Shown here piece by piece: positions 24,301 through 35,294 of a DNA stretch of 64,000 nt. Both the position numbers and the translations under genes were made by a program. The DNA lies in assembly GCA_029379385.1 (NCBI GenBank), contig CM055611.1:21460062-21524061 (forward strand). Direction: 5' to 3'. The first letter of the stretch is position 1. Each line of letters begins with the position of its first letter. This stretch comes from Quillaja saponaria. Taxonomy: Eukaryota; Streptophyta; Magnoliopsida; Fabales; Quillajaceae. Under the pieces are notes generated by a model. The model made no database searches. It was not told the origin of the DNA and saw only the letters and a program-made list of their open reading frames with translations.

Positions 24301-25983
24301 TTACAACACTGTTTGACTTACCATTATTGCAGCCTGCATGGAAATAGTTTAATGCAGAGCACTCAATTTCCTCCTTCTCCAACACTGTCTCTCTCCCAAT
24401 GGTAAAGCAATATTATGCCCTGTGTTTTTGATATAAAAATGTGGCTAGCTGACAAGCTCATTTCTCTCTTACTGGAAAGGGGCATGGTAGTAATTATAGC
24501 CTTCATAACCTTGGTTTTATCCCCCCAGTCCAATTCTTCCCTTGGTTGAAATTAATTTTTCTCTCCTTTATAAAGAAAAATAATATGATTTATTTAGCTA
24601 TTTATACCAAATATGAGGCCATTTTACTCTATCCAATTATTTAAGTAAAAAAAGAAATGAATATCAAATTGTAACTCCAAATTGATACAAGCAATTGTTT
24701 CAATTTCTAGACATTTGTGAAACTACTAATGCAGTAAAAGTACCCAATTTCCACATAAAAACTCCACCTGTTAACATTTTTATTGACACTAGACATGAGT
24801 CTCAGCTCCATAAAACCATGCACAAGTGGCCAACTCTCTAATGTCTGAGTGACCAGAATTAGCTCACAAATAAATCACATTAAATCCTGAATAAAATATT
24901 CCTTAAACTCGTGATTTCAGATGTAATGACTAATGACAGCTAAAATGCGAGCTGTTACAAAAAATTAGAATAACCATTAAAAGGCATACCACGTTTGCTC
25001 TGTCCCGAGCTTACCTATGACTTCACTCAGATTCCTAAATTACACAATTCACATAAGGCCAACTGACACATAAAGACAACTGCAACCTCCGACTGTTTAT
25101 CTACAAGAAGAATCCATGCCTATAATATGTTAGTGCATCTACTATAGAAATCATATTGGAAAATCCTGATCTCACAATATAGACAAGTTTTCATTCCTGC
25201 ACTAATGTCCCATTCTAAGCGGCTAAAACCATCTTCAAAACTTCGCTCAAGACTCAAAACTGGTGTGTACGGATTCATTCTATTCCAAATTCTCCTTACC
25301 TGTATAGTCAACTCAAGTAAAACTTAACTCTAAACACATGGTCGGGTAGAACAGTCCTTTAAGACAATTTACGCTGTCTATGCTTAAGAGATATGGATCC
25401 TCACATGTGCAACTTAGTAATGAAAATGAAAATAAGATGACAGAAAAAGAAAAAAAATAAAGAAGTTCATCCATTTTTATCTGTACCAAATAAGCAAGTT
25501 TTCACAAACCCAGCATAACTTTGAAACAAACTTCCACTATATGAGTCCCCAAATGGTAAACTAAAAGAAATATCTAGCAGCATCGAACTCAACTCAACTC
25601 AACTAAGCCTTAAATCCCAAACTAGTTGGGGTCGGCTATATCTAGCAGCATCGAACATTAGCAGAAAATTCATGTTTATATAAGCGAAAAATGCGAAATC
25701 CAAATGGCTAACTGATAAACAGAAGTAACAGATTTATAGGAATATGGCCTAGTGCTGAGGTTGAAACATAGCTGAGACGAAAACGATGACTTACAGAAAC
25801 TCAGCTCTGCTTCCTTAATTGGTAGCTCTGAAGGAGTAAGAATCACTTTGGAAACAAACAATTTCAATTGGTTTCAGAATCAGTAAAAACAGTAATAGTG
25901 GCCGTTGCGTAAATTCGATTAGCTTTGTCGGCATTTTGATAATTTCAGATCATGAATCTTACATTAAGAATTCCGACCTTCAT
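21331..25983 (-). CDS. DMS3: DMS3-like protein (SMC hinge-domain silencing factor), C-terminus apparently frameshifted
   Basis: DMS3 works with DRD1 and RDM1 to bring RNA polymerase V to chromatin in RNA-directed DNA methylation. Exons on the minus strand: 25983-25963 (MKVGILN), 23441-23327, 23112-22881, 22600-22409, 22307-21987, 21512 onward; all phases agree. Exon 2 gives a coiled coil ([19 protein letters not shown]). Exons 3-5 give the SMC-hinge-like core with [20 protein letters not shown], then [42 protein letters not shown] and [13 protein letters not shown], close to Arabidopsis DMS3. Intron 4 uses a GC donor (22408-22407). In the last exon the frame stops at TGA 21442-21440, yet the shifted frame continues the expected C-terminal coiled coil ([20 protein letters not shown]) to a TGA at 21333-21331. 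As read, the product is 317 residues against about 420 in Arabidopsis, short at both ends. The first exon is the least certain. It may be a truncated paralogue or decaying copy. Confidence 0.85.
23992..24010. repeat. (AT)n microsatellite
   Basis: A short AT-dinucleotide run inside the long first intron of the DMS3-like gene. Confidence 0.85.
25589..25638 (-). mobile_element. 50-bp RTE LINE 3' tail with 18-bp target-site duplication
   Basis: The plus strand reads (TCAAC)n, then AAGCCTTAAATCCC and ACTAGTTGGGGTCGGCTA, the reverse complement of the conserved plant RTE 3' end with its TTGAG-repeat tail. It is flanked by perfect direct repeats TATCTAGCAGCATCGAAC at 25571-25588 and 25639-25656. This is a severely 5'-truncated insertion within the long first intron of the DMS3-like gene. 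Confidence 0.85.
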
Positions 25984-28036
25984 TTCAGCCAAAATCCTGG
26001 TCTGGCAAAGTGAAGAGATGATTGGGTCGACAACATCGTTTATTCCGTCGATTCCAATTTCCAATAAAGCCAACAATTAATTAAAAATAAAAAATGAAAA
26101 TTATCTTGGGCCAATTAGGCCCAAATAAATAGTTGAAACTTTAAACCTATTGGGCTTTGCTAAATACAGGAATAAAAAAAGAATGCAATAAGAATTTATT
26201 TTATTTTTAAAATAATTTATTAATTGTAATTTCAAAAATTGTTATGTGAATGATTCGTTACATAAACATATATTAGTTTGGTGTCTAATCAAGTCATCTT
26301 TGAGTGGCGAAGTAGTGTTCACATTTCAATTAATTTATTTTCATATTATATTAATAATATACTGCTCATATCAATATAAAAAAACAAAATTCATTAACAA
26401 CTATACGATACTTTTTTTATCATGCTTATCAATAATATGTTGGGAGTCATTTCACATTTGAATGATGCTATTACCAATGTCTTTTTATTCAATTGAGTTC
26501 AGAATTTATTAGTGGTAGCCATGTAATAGACCATCTCTTTTTCTTTTTGCCATATTCAATGGACCATTGAATTAAAGCAAAGCATATACTAAACTTTGAC
26601 TTACAAAATGGGTGTTCAATCCAAAATGGTCCATCATTTCTCAAATTTTTAAATCATAGAATCTGAATGTTTGTAGATTGTTACATTATATTCATTGAGA
26701 GGATCTCCAATGTTATATGGTCCAACACAGTTTACTTTTGGGTTATTAATGTGAATATCACGCACCTAGAAAACAATTCAGTTTGACTTTGACCATTTAC
26801 ATAACATGCTTGGTGTTTGTGTTATTAGACAACAAATCCCACATCCCCATGATGCTCTATGTAAATACATGGATAATGACCTTTCACTACCTCCAAAGAG
26901 CAAAAGAAAGAAGCTTCAAATTATTAAAAAGAAATCATAATTCAGAATAAAATTATTCAATGGTTAAAATACGAATATAAGAAAAATAAATACTGCGAAA
27001 AACATGTCATATTCCTTGCTTAAAATTTATCGTACCTTTTGTTCAAAGTCCTAACTTCAACTTTTAAAAGGAAACACATGCACCACATGATTCTTGTTTA
27101 TGATCACATGAAAGGACATTGGCAACGTGAAAGTTTCAAAACACATGAGAATGACATGCATATCATAGGACCACACTAATGCTATGCATGCTTGTGATAT
27201 TTTTGGACAAGGAGATTTGTGGGTTTCCTAACTTATTAGTCAAACAAAGCACCGTTTATCATGCTAAGTATAGGCTATTTTTTTCCTTTTTTATTTTTTT
27301 CTTTACCTTGGGTTCTTTTCTGCACAGGCTATAGATACCTCAAATCCCTTTATAGAAAGGAGAAATGTCTAAAGGAAGGCCTAGAATTTGAGAACATGAT
27401 TCTTAGGACATTGGAAAAATAAATATGTAGACAGAGAGAGCTTCAGAATCTTACAGTTTCAGTACTTGGATAGGTTTCTGTGAAATTGAGGATTAAAAGT
27501 TAAAATGCACAAAAAAAAAGCTTTATTCCTTCTTTCTTTCGTTGCATCGAAGTTACTAGCTTCATTTATAGCCAGACAAGATATGGAATTCTCCATTCTG
27601 TCTCATCAACCAAACAAGCTAGTAGAAATAGTACCAGAATCAACTTGCCCATGTTTGTCTGTCATCCAGTACAAAGTTTTTATTTGATGGAGTTAGAAAA
27701 GAAAACAACGAAGAAAGATTTCTCTCTGCTCTGTGTAGTGTACATCCTACCAAAAGCTTCATTATTGTCCAACAGTCTCATGAAATTACTGCAAATCTAT
27801 GTGTAACAGTTTTCCAAAGAAAATCATTGAAGCAGAAAAGCATGTTTCAAATAATTAGGAACAAAAGGAAAGTAAAATAACAGTTTGATACCAGCTATCA
27901 ATCAGTAAAGAGGAAAAAGGCGAAGTATTTTACATAAGGAACAAATTGCCACACCAAGTTTGGAATAAACAAGAAATTTTAGAGGTTTACAAGACAAAGA
28001 AAACAGAAAACCAGAGTGAGATGATATATCTAAATA
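25984..28036. other. intergenic DNA upstream of the DMS3-like gene and downstream of the bHLH gene
   Basis: The DMS3-like reading frame stays open upstream of its ATG to about 26070 on the minus strand but has no earlier in-frame ATG. The remainder is AT-rich with no supported gene. Confidence 0.45.
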
Positions 28037-28235
28037 TAATTTCTCAATGCTAGGAACAAAAACAACAGAGAATTCTTAAAACAACTTCATCTTAAGCACT
28101 GAACTTGACAACGATACAAAAGGATAATTGGGGGTCTAATTTCTCATAGCTAGGAACACAAATAACAGAGAATTCTTAAATAACTTCATCTTAAGCACAG
28201 AACTTGACAAAAATACAAAAGGAAAATTGGAGGGT
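28037..28235. repeat. two tandem ~100-bp units
   Basis: The unit starting TAATTTCTCAATGCTAGGAA at 28037 recurs at 28137 as TAATTTCTCATAGCTAGGAA, and both contain ACAGAGAATTCTTAAA and CTTCATCTTAAGCAC. Identity is about 85-90 percent by eye. It lies 315-510 bp downstream of the bHLH stop codon. Confidence 0.85.
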
Positions 28236-28549
28236 AGGGAAATAAGGATTTAAAAAGAAAACATTAAAATTTTCAGTTTCTTAATAACCAACAATGGTAT
28301 AGTCGGTTGTACATAACAAAATAATTCAGCTAGCAAGAATACTTCTAATGACAAAATATGTATACTATAAACAATCACATAAAATTTGCTGCCCTACTCG
28401 GTTAATAGGTTGGTATTATTCTACTTCTAGTTGGCACTGCTTTTCCTTTTAGGATCCGCTGCTGTATAACAAAAATCTCTGAAGAAGCTTTGAAACTGGT
28501 TCTTCTCTATTTAGTATGGCTGTGCACTAAGTTAATTGCAATTTCCTCA

Positions 28550-30364
28550 CTATCCAGTTGATGATAATGACTGTAAAGAGTTGGATTCCCGGGAAAATGC
28601 TGCAATCAACTTCTCTTTTGTCAACTTCTCTGATCCTTGAGTTTTGATCACAAATGTATGAAACACAGAATCATTTCCGGCAACAAGTTTTGACTCAACA
28701 ACAGTTATTTGCGAATCCTTGAATGCTTGAATTACTCTTGCAACAGGGTGTGAATCCAAAGGACAGCTCACCCGTACAATGACCTCGTCGCGGGATGCTT
28801 GAATATCTACATCGGGAACTTGGTTTTGAATCTCTGCTCTCGGGTTAGCATCTGAAGTGTTTCCATATCTTTCTCTCTCAGCTTCCATGATCTTGAGTTT
28901 TGCCTGAAGCTCATTGATATAAGCAATGGCATCTCCCAACAGGGAAGCTTTGTCCATCTTGGAGATATTGGGCACAACAGCTCTTAATGCATAAAAGCGC
29001 TGGTTCAGCTTCTCTCGCCTCTGCCTTTCTGCCTCCACGTGATTGAGAGGTTCTTCTCTTCCATTTGCAGGCTTCCTTCCCCGTTTCCGAGGCCTCCTTT
29101 CTTCATTTGCACCTGCCTGCTCTTCTTTGCATGAAATTTCAACATCTGAAAGTTCAGACTCAGCAGTAATTGGCCGAGCAATCACAGAAGGCCTTGAAGT
29201 GGCTCCTGAGAAATCAATCTCCATTTGCACCTGCTTTTGTGGTTGATAGTCGTTGAACCGAAAATCTTCTCTAACGCCATTTACAAACTCCTGTATCTTA
29301 TTTTCCGAAGTCTGAGAACCATAAATTTCCCCTGGACTAGACTGTTTCATACCATGAATAGTTGCCCAACTAGAACCACGAATACCATTTCTAGAGCCCG
29401 GAAAGGCAATCCTACTTCCATTAGGGTAGCCTTCCCACGGCCTCTCCTCCATCTTTCTAACAGCAAGTTTCTCCCTAAAACGGCCCGAATTCCCAGAGTT
29501 CAATTCCTGTCCAAAAATCTTTGGAGCTCCTACTACTTTATCTGAAATTGCCAAATTCGAAAAAAGGCCATTTCCATCTTTCTTTTCATTCATATCAGGC
29601 AAAGTTGACTGTGGCTTACCCTTGATAATTGATGAATGAGTTGAAAAGGCCAATTTTACCTTCTGCAATAACTCCAAGCTTTCGCCCACTGATCTAACAG
29701 AACCCAATTCCACCACTCCCATATTAGTTGGGACTAAAACAATAGTCTGAATTCCAGCAGATTTAGCCAAAAACGATCTAACACAGTAATCAGAAACAGG
29801 TTTCATCACATCTGAGAGCCACACGTGGTTTCCAGATGCAAGACACTTACCTGGACCACCTTCTCCTTGAGGGAAAGAGAAATACATGGATGCGAGAAAG
29901 AACATCTCAGTATCAGTAACTCTGTCTAATCCAACAGCATAATTATCTTCATCTGAACCCCCAAATGATGTATGGAGCTTCTGCAGCACCCTTTTCCTCA
30001 TCCTTTGCTGGGTCTCATCATCGACTCTCAGACTGCGAATTCCTCTAACTTCACACTCCTCACCTTCCCTGGGTTCCCTACAACACCCATCTCCCCAACC
30101 CAGAACCCAAGCCCCTGACTTTGATTGGGAAATTTGCCAGAAAATCGCGTAGTTCCAGCTGAAATTTGATGAGTTGGGACGGTCCACAAGATCTGAAAGC
30201 TTGTTCTGCAAATTCTCATCACTTCCAACAGCCATTAACAGACTTTCATTCGCAACCGAGCTAGTAATCAAATAACTGAAAGCTCTAGTGCCCAAAACTG
30301 TCGCAACCATGGCCTTGTCCTCTTCATTCCACATCCCACCTCCCAAACCCACCTCAATCTTCAT
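28550..30364 (-). CDS. bHLH transcription factor, JAM/bHLH13-like (MYC-related)
   Basis: This is a 604-residue single-exon protein. Residues about 14-240 form the bHLH-MYC N-terminal region ([19 protein letters not shown], then [56 protein letters not shown]). The middle part is polar and variable. A basic stretch [20 protein letters not shown] precedes the bHLH at about 435-491, with His442, Glu446 and Arg450 in the positions that contact E/G-box DNA. Residues about 525-595 form an ACT-like C-terminal region ([20 protein letters not shown]). The pattern fits Arabidopsis bHLH13/bHLH3/bHLH17 (JAM1-3), nuclear repressors that compete with MYC2 for G-boxes and bind JAZ proteins in jasmonate signalling. 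The start MKIEVGLGG at 30364 fits the family; an ATG eight codons upstream (30388) is also in frame. No lesion is seen. Assignment to JAM rather than MYC2 rests on the N-terminal sequence and is fairly sure. Confidence 0.93.
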   Translation of the reverse strand: MKIEVGLGGGMWNEEDKAMVATVLGTRAFSYLITSSVANESLLMAVGSDENLQNKLSDLVDRPNSSNFSWNYAIFWQISQSKSGAWVLGWGDGCCREPREGEECEVRGIRSLRVDDETQQRMRKRVLQKLHTSFGGSDEDNYAVGLDRVTDTEMFFLASMYFSFPQGEGGPGKCLASGNHVWLSDVMKPVSDYCVRSFLAKSAGIQTIVLVPTNMGVVELGSVRSVGESLELLQKVKLAFSTHSSIIKGKPQSTLPDMNEKKDGNGLFSNLAISDKVVGAPKIFGQELNSGNSGRFREKLAVRKMEERPWEGYPNGSRIAFPGSRNGIRGSSWATIHGMKQSSPGEIYGSQTSENKIQEFVNGVREDFRFNDYQPQKQVQMEIDFSGATSRPSVIARPITAESELSDVEISCKEEQAGANEERRPRKRGRKPANGREEPLNHVEAERQRREKLNQRFYALRAVVPNISKMDKASLLGDAIAYINELQAKLKIMEAERERYGNTSDANPRAEIQNQVPDVDIQASRDEVIVRVSCPLDSHPVARVIQAFKDSQITVVESKLVAGNDSVFHTFVIKTQGSEKLTKEKLIAAFSRESNSLQSLSSTG

Positions 30365-31283
30365 ATCTAAATCCCAAAACAAAATCACTCACAAAACAAA
30401 AAAGCTTTTATTTTCCAACCCAGATTGAATATCTATTCCAAACACCCCCTAAAATGAAAAAAAGTTTCTTTCTTCGTTCTAAACTCAAAATCCTGTAATC
30501 AAGCTCAACCAAATCCAGACCCCCGCATAACTTCTCCTACAACATCAGATCTTACAAATTCCAGTTCAATTCTACCTTTCAAAGAAAATCCAAAAACAAT
30601 AAACCAAAATCAATTCGTAAAATAACAGAATTGAGATATTATACACACCAGAATCAACTACCGAATGGGATCATGAAACAACCGTTGGATAAGGCAGCAA
30701 AATAATGATAGTCCCAGGTACTGCAAACATTCCCGGGAAAGTGACAGTTCAAAGAGGGGAAAGAAAAAAGATTTCCACGGAAAACAAACAATCAACTGTC
30801 TCACAAACAAGAAAGAAAGCAAAAGATTTTTCTTTTCTTCTTCGTAACAAAGTGGTCAGAGTAAGAGCTGAGAAGTAGAGAAATATGGGGAGATAGAAAC
30901 GGGTTTTCTGCTGCGGCTTACGCTCTCTAACTCCTAGCTTCAATGAGTTGACCCTAGTTAGTAAAGACAAAGGTTAGAAATTAACCATGGTTAGTAAGTT
31001 GGAGGTTGAGAGGTAGTCGGCAACGATTGTGCTGGTTTTTGTTGTTTGTTGCTACTAGGTGCGCCATACAGTATAAACATCAGGATCACTGTTACTAATA
31101 ATTACTTAATATTTCAATAATTTTCAACTTAAATTTTTTTCTAAATGTGAGATACGGAAAATTCGTGATTCTCATGTCCAATAGTGGCACGCAAAAACTT
31201 GCAAGACATGTACTACATGTGACTCTTATTTATGAATGTTTTATTGCTAAATTACATATTTAGTCCCTGGACTCGAATTTCAC

Positions 31284-31379
31284 TTTCACTTTGATTTTTA
31301 TTTTTTATTTTACTGTAATTGAGTCTACGTAATTTCACTTTGATTTTTATTTTTTATTTTACTATCATTGAGTCTATGT
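31284..31379. repeat. two tandem 49-bp units
   Basis: TTTCACTTTGATTTTTATTT starts at 31284 and again at 31333; both units end with TGAGTCTA. Nearly identical copies. Confidence 0.85.
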
Positions 31380-32371
31380 TGTCATTTTTTGTTTAAATTA
31401 GTTTTGATAGAAATGAGGTGGTGAGATAAAAATAGATGGTAAATTATATGATCCTTGAATAATTGAAGAATAAAAAATTAATACATACTTAATTTTGTCA
31501 AAAATCAGAACTTAAATTTAAGTTAAATTAAGAAGCTCAAATCCAAAGATATCACATCAAGTTTTAAGCACCATAGTTACTCGTCTATATTTTAATACTC
31601 TTCACTATTATACTTATATAATTATGTTAATAAGATTGGTACGAATAGTTATTACTTGAATTCAGATCTTCTTCAAAAAAAATAGTAAAAAATAAATTTT
31701 TATAATTTTGTGAATGAAGTTTTTTAATTAAACTAGATAGGTAATTAATTGAGTTAAGCCAAGACATACCTGGTCATTAAAAAAAAAAAATCATAATCAC
31801 ATGCTGTCACTTTAAAATCCCAAAGTAAAAGGAAAACAAAAGTAATGGAGATTGATAGGCGGACTCCAAACCTTAATGAAACACTTTATAATTCGAATAA
31901 AATAAAATATATGATCGAATTTTATTACAAATGGCTTTGTGTGAATGTTGACCTGATCATGATGTGGAAAGTGTAACAAAAATAAATCCTAGGAACCAAA
32001 CAGCATTTGATTAAGCTTGAGGTTTGAGTGAAGCTTTGGATGTAGGTCGAATAAATTAAAGCATAGAACTTTAACACAACATCATGGTGGCCCTAATTTA
32101 ATTGGAGTAGAATGAAAGTAAGGTAAATTATAAAGGTTTTTTCTATTGAGTGTATAAGGAATAAAAGTAGAAGTGGTAATTTTTATTTATTTATAAATTC
32201 ATCACTTACTTCATATGAATTTATCATTGTATCAGAAAATTATGTACATGTAATTTTATTTTAATTTGAAATATTTGTTAATTATATTACACATAATTTA
32301 TTATAATTTACCATAATGAATGTATAAACTTCTTATTTATATATATTTTTCTAACAAATATGATTAAGTAA

Positions 32372-32404
32372 GTACTAATTAGTACTAATTAGTACTAATT
32401 GGTA
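32372..32404. repeat. tandem TAGTACTAAT repeat
   Basis: Three copies of a ten-base unit AGTACTAATT followed by a diverged fourth (GGTACAAATT). Confidence 0.8.
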
Positions 32405-33130
32405 CAAATTAATTAATAAAAATTGAGAAAGAGATTCCAACCCAATTAAAGTTTGAATTGTGGGGTCGTTTTCTATTTAATACATAAAACAGGTTATCCT
32501 TAGAAGTTGAGTATTGCTTGGATTTAATCTTTTGTGGGATAAGTGTAGAGCCCTCATTGACAAGTTGCCTTTGAAACTTTTTTGCAACAAATAGACGGCT
32601 GAAAATGCAAGATTTAATTGGTGATGCAAGATAATGTTTTGAATGATTTTACCAAAGATAGTCATAGAGGCCTATAATTGAGAGCACATAAACTCTATAT
32701 ATTAATTTTTCAGAGAGTCCATTATTAGAGCTATTAGATATAGTGTTCGTGAATCACTCAAGCTCTTAAAAGAAAAATAACTTTTATTTTTTTATTTTAT
32801 ATTATTTAAATATAAATTTAATTTCACTTAAGATTATTGATTATTTTTTTCACAAGTATATTTTTTATATGCTCGAATCTGAATATTATAAAGGTTATAA
32901 ATTTAAATTTGTCTTTTCATTTGAATTATACATTATAAATAAAATTGTTATTATTCAATTGTTTTTGAGAAAATCAAATAAGTAATTTATTTTTTTTGGG
33001 GTGGGGGGGGGGGGAGAGAGGAAAGAAAAGAAAAAAAAGTAATCATGCAATTTGTTTGGCAAAACGTCTATATCCAAGAGAGAAAACAACAATTGAGGGT
33101 AGGCCATGAGAACATGCAGGTGTTTTAGAT

Positions 33131-33508
33131 TGACGTCACGCGCTCATGCTTTGCGTTAGATTTGGGAGTATGGGAATGGGACCACAACCCACGGGAATCC
33201 AAACGAGACGCATTGATCACCCTGGCCCACATCTACCGTCACGCATTTGGGGCGGCTCCATTCATCAGCCACAAGAACACGTTTCGAACAGTACTGCGTT
33301 CCACGTGCTGTTTTATCTTTTGGTAATCAACACGTGTCACGATCTAATAAATCCTCGATCATGTCGAAAGTAACTGATAGAGTAATAGGAGAGAGGGAGA
33401 CAGATAAGACCAAGTATATTACAGAATAGTGATTAACCCCGTGAAGAGCACGTGATCTTGACGTGAAACGATGGGCGTGTTTCGGCTGTGAAGAGTAACA
33501 AGCACGTG
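33131..33508. promoter_or_regulatory. cluster of ACGT-core elements (four G-boxes and a TGACGTCA)
   Basis: A palindromic TGACGTCA lies at 33131-33138, and CACGTG G-boxes at 33302-33307, 33331-33336, 33449-33454 and 33503-33508, with another ACGTG at 33461. Local GC content is higher than around it. Such elements bind bZIP and bHLH factors. The block is about 2.9 kb upstream of the minus-strand bHLH start; no closer gene is visible, so its target is unknown. Confidence 0.5.
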
Positions 33509-33519
33509 ATATTCATTTA

Positions 33520-34698
33520 ATTAATCTTAGCTGTATATAGGAAATAATCGTAAAATAATAACTCCAGTTTCTAACGAGTTTGGCGTGTGTTTCTGCTGAC
33601 GAGGCGTAGGGCTGGGTTTCTTTGATGTCAGTGACTTTGTCGATAAATATCATTTAAATAATTAAAATCATGGTTAATAATTAATACTATAAAATTTTTA
33701 TATTCAATTACACTTTAAACTATCTTATCAATAATAATGTCTCTATTTTTTTATCAAATTGAACAAATTACACCTATAATTTTAATAATAATATACAAAT
33801 AAACTCAATTCATTAAAATTACCATTAAATTTGATATTTAAAAAAAAATTACAAAACTAAAAATAAAAATCTACAATTAAAAAGACACAAGCAGAAATTC
33901 AGAGTTTTACAAAAAAAATTTCAGGGTTTTCATAAAAAATGAAGAGTTATTTGGAGAGAGACAACAGGGTTTTTGTTAAGGAGCAGATATTCATTCAATC
34001 AACTGATATCACTTTTTGGGCCAATTCTCTTGCTTCCATAGCCGAATGAATCAAGAGAAGTGTAGAGAAGGAAATACAAAGGATTGTACTGATGAAGAAA
34101 AAGATGAGTATTCTTTTTTTAATTTTGCAGCTTAATTTAATTAAGCTAATAAATTAAAAAGGTTAATTGTATTTTTATAATTTTAGGTTTTTGTTTTATT
34201 CATAATTTTTTTTTAAAAGTTAATGATAATTTTAACATATTGGGTTATATACAAGTTATTATTAAAAATATGAGTGTAATTTAATAATAAAAAAAAGAAA
34301 ATTACTACTCATAAAATAATTCAAAGGAAAAAAATGTAATTAATCCAATTTTCATTTATAAAATCTTAATAAATAGTTGAAGATATTAGTTCACAAAAAA
34401 TATATGAAAAATTATTAATCAGCTTTTATTATAAAATTTTATGAGTGCTATTTTACTTCTTTATCTCTTTTAATTTGTATAAAATTTATTTTAAATTCAT
34501 TTTTAATTAAAATTTATAATAAATAAAAGTTATTAATGAAATTTATTTTAACTTACCACGTTTATGCATCCAACCAAATTAGAAACTCATTTAAACTCAC
34601 TCACACTCCTTATATCTCATTATTTACAAGTTATTATTGAAAGTATGGGTATAATGTGCTCAATTTTATAGAAAAAGGATGACATTGCTACTCATAGG
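33520..34698. other. AT-rich intergenic DNA
   Basis: No gene is supported. Contains a ~110-bp repeat unit (about 34246-34360) whose second copy (34627 onward) is interrupted by the element at 34699-35294. Confidence 0.4.
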
Positions 34699-35294
34699 AT
34701 AAGTTTGGAACAAATCTATAAAAGAATTGATTTCAATTCAATTATATTCGATTCGATTCAATTGAATTTAATTATTTTTTGTACATGTTTGGAACAAATC
34801 AATTTGTTGATACAATTTAATAGAATTCAATTGAATTTACAATTTTACAATATTAACCCTAATTCTATATAATTATTATACACTCACTCTAAGGTTGACC
34901 ATTTTGTCTCTCTTTTACTTTTCTTTTTGGCCAATTTCTATTTATGGTCAGTTATAGTTTGAGAAAGAGATGGGTTAAGAATCAAAATGGGTGAGAAGAG
35001 ATGAGTGTTGAGAGAGAGAATTGAGAGAGAAGAGTGAAGTGTGGGAGCAAGTGTGAAAAACGAGACAAAGATGAAAGGCAAATTTGTCCAATCAAATTTT
35101 GAAAGGACAGATCAATTGAATTCTTTATAAATCACAACAATTTTGGTAAGAATTTAAAATAAAAGAAAATAATGAAAATGAGATTTACAATTAATTGAAT
35201 TCTCATATATAATGAGTTTCAAATACAAAATTTTAATCAAAATTCGGTTAGAATGAATTAAATTCTTTAATTTTATGCTTTTAAACACCTTCAT
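34699..35294. mobile_element. candidate MITE defined by an empty-site copy
   Basis: Two related units run in parallel: the uninterrupted one around 34302-34330 reads ACTACTCATAAAATAATTCA, and the second has the matching halves GCTACTCATAGGA (34688) and TTAGGTAGTTCAAATGG (35295), separated by about 600 bp. TAGG borders both sides. The ends are imperfect inverted repeats (GTTTGGAACAAATC near the left end against GTTTAAAAGCATAAA inverted at the right). No coding sequence. Confidence 0.5.

Larger units (their letters stand above)
30365..33100. other. 5' leader/promoter of the bHLH gene and AT-rich intergenic DNA
   Basis: The first ~600 bp (to about 30960) is less AT-rich, with pyrimidine-rich tracts on the minus strand, and probably contains the bHLH 5' UTR, possibly with an intron. 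From about 31080 the DNA is AT-rich with short tandem repeats and no supported gene. A G-homopolymer run (T interrupted) lies at 33000-33014. Confidence 0.4.

Noticed and set aside
29043..29545. Plus-strand frames within the bHLH gene
   Set aside because: They lie opposite the conserved bHLH coding sequence and have no family resemblance.
33146..33429. Two overlapping plus-strand frames in the G-box cluster
   Set aside because: Short, no recognisable motif; the higher GC content explains the lack of stops.
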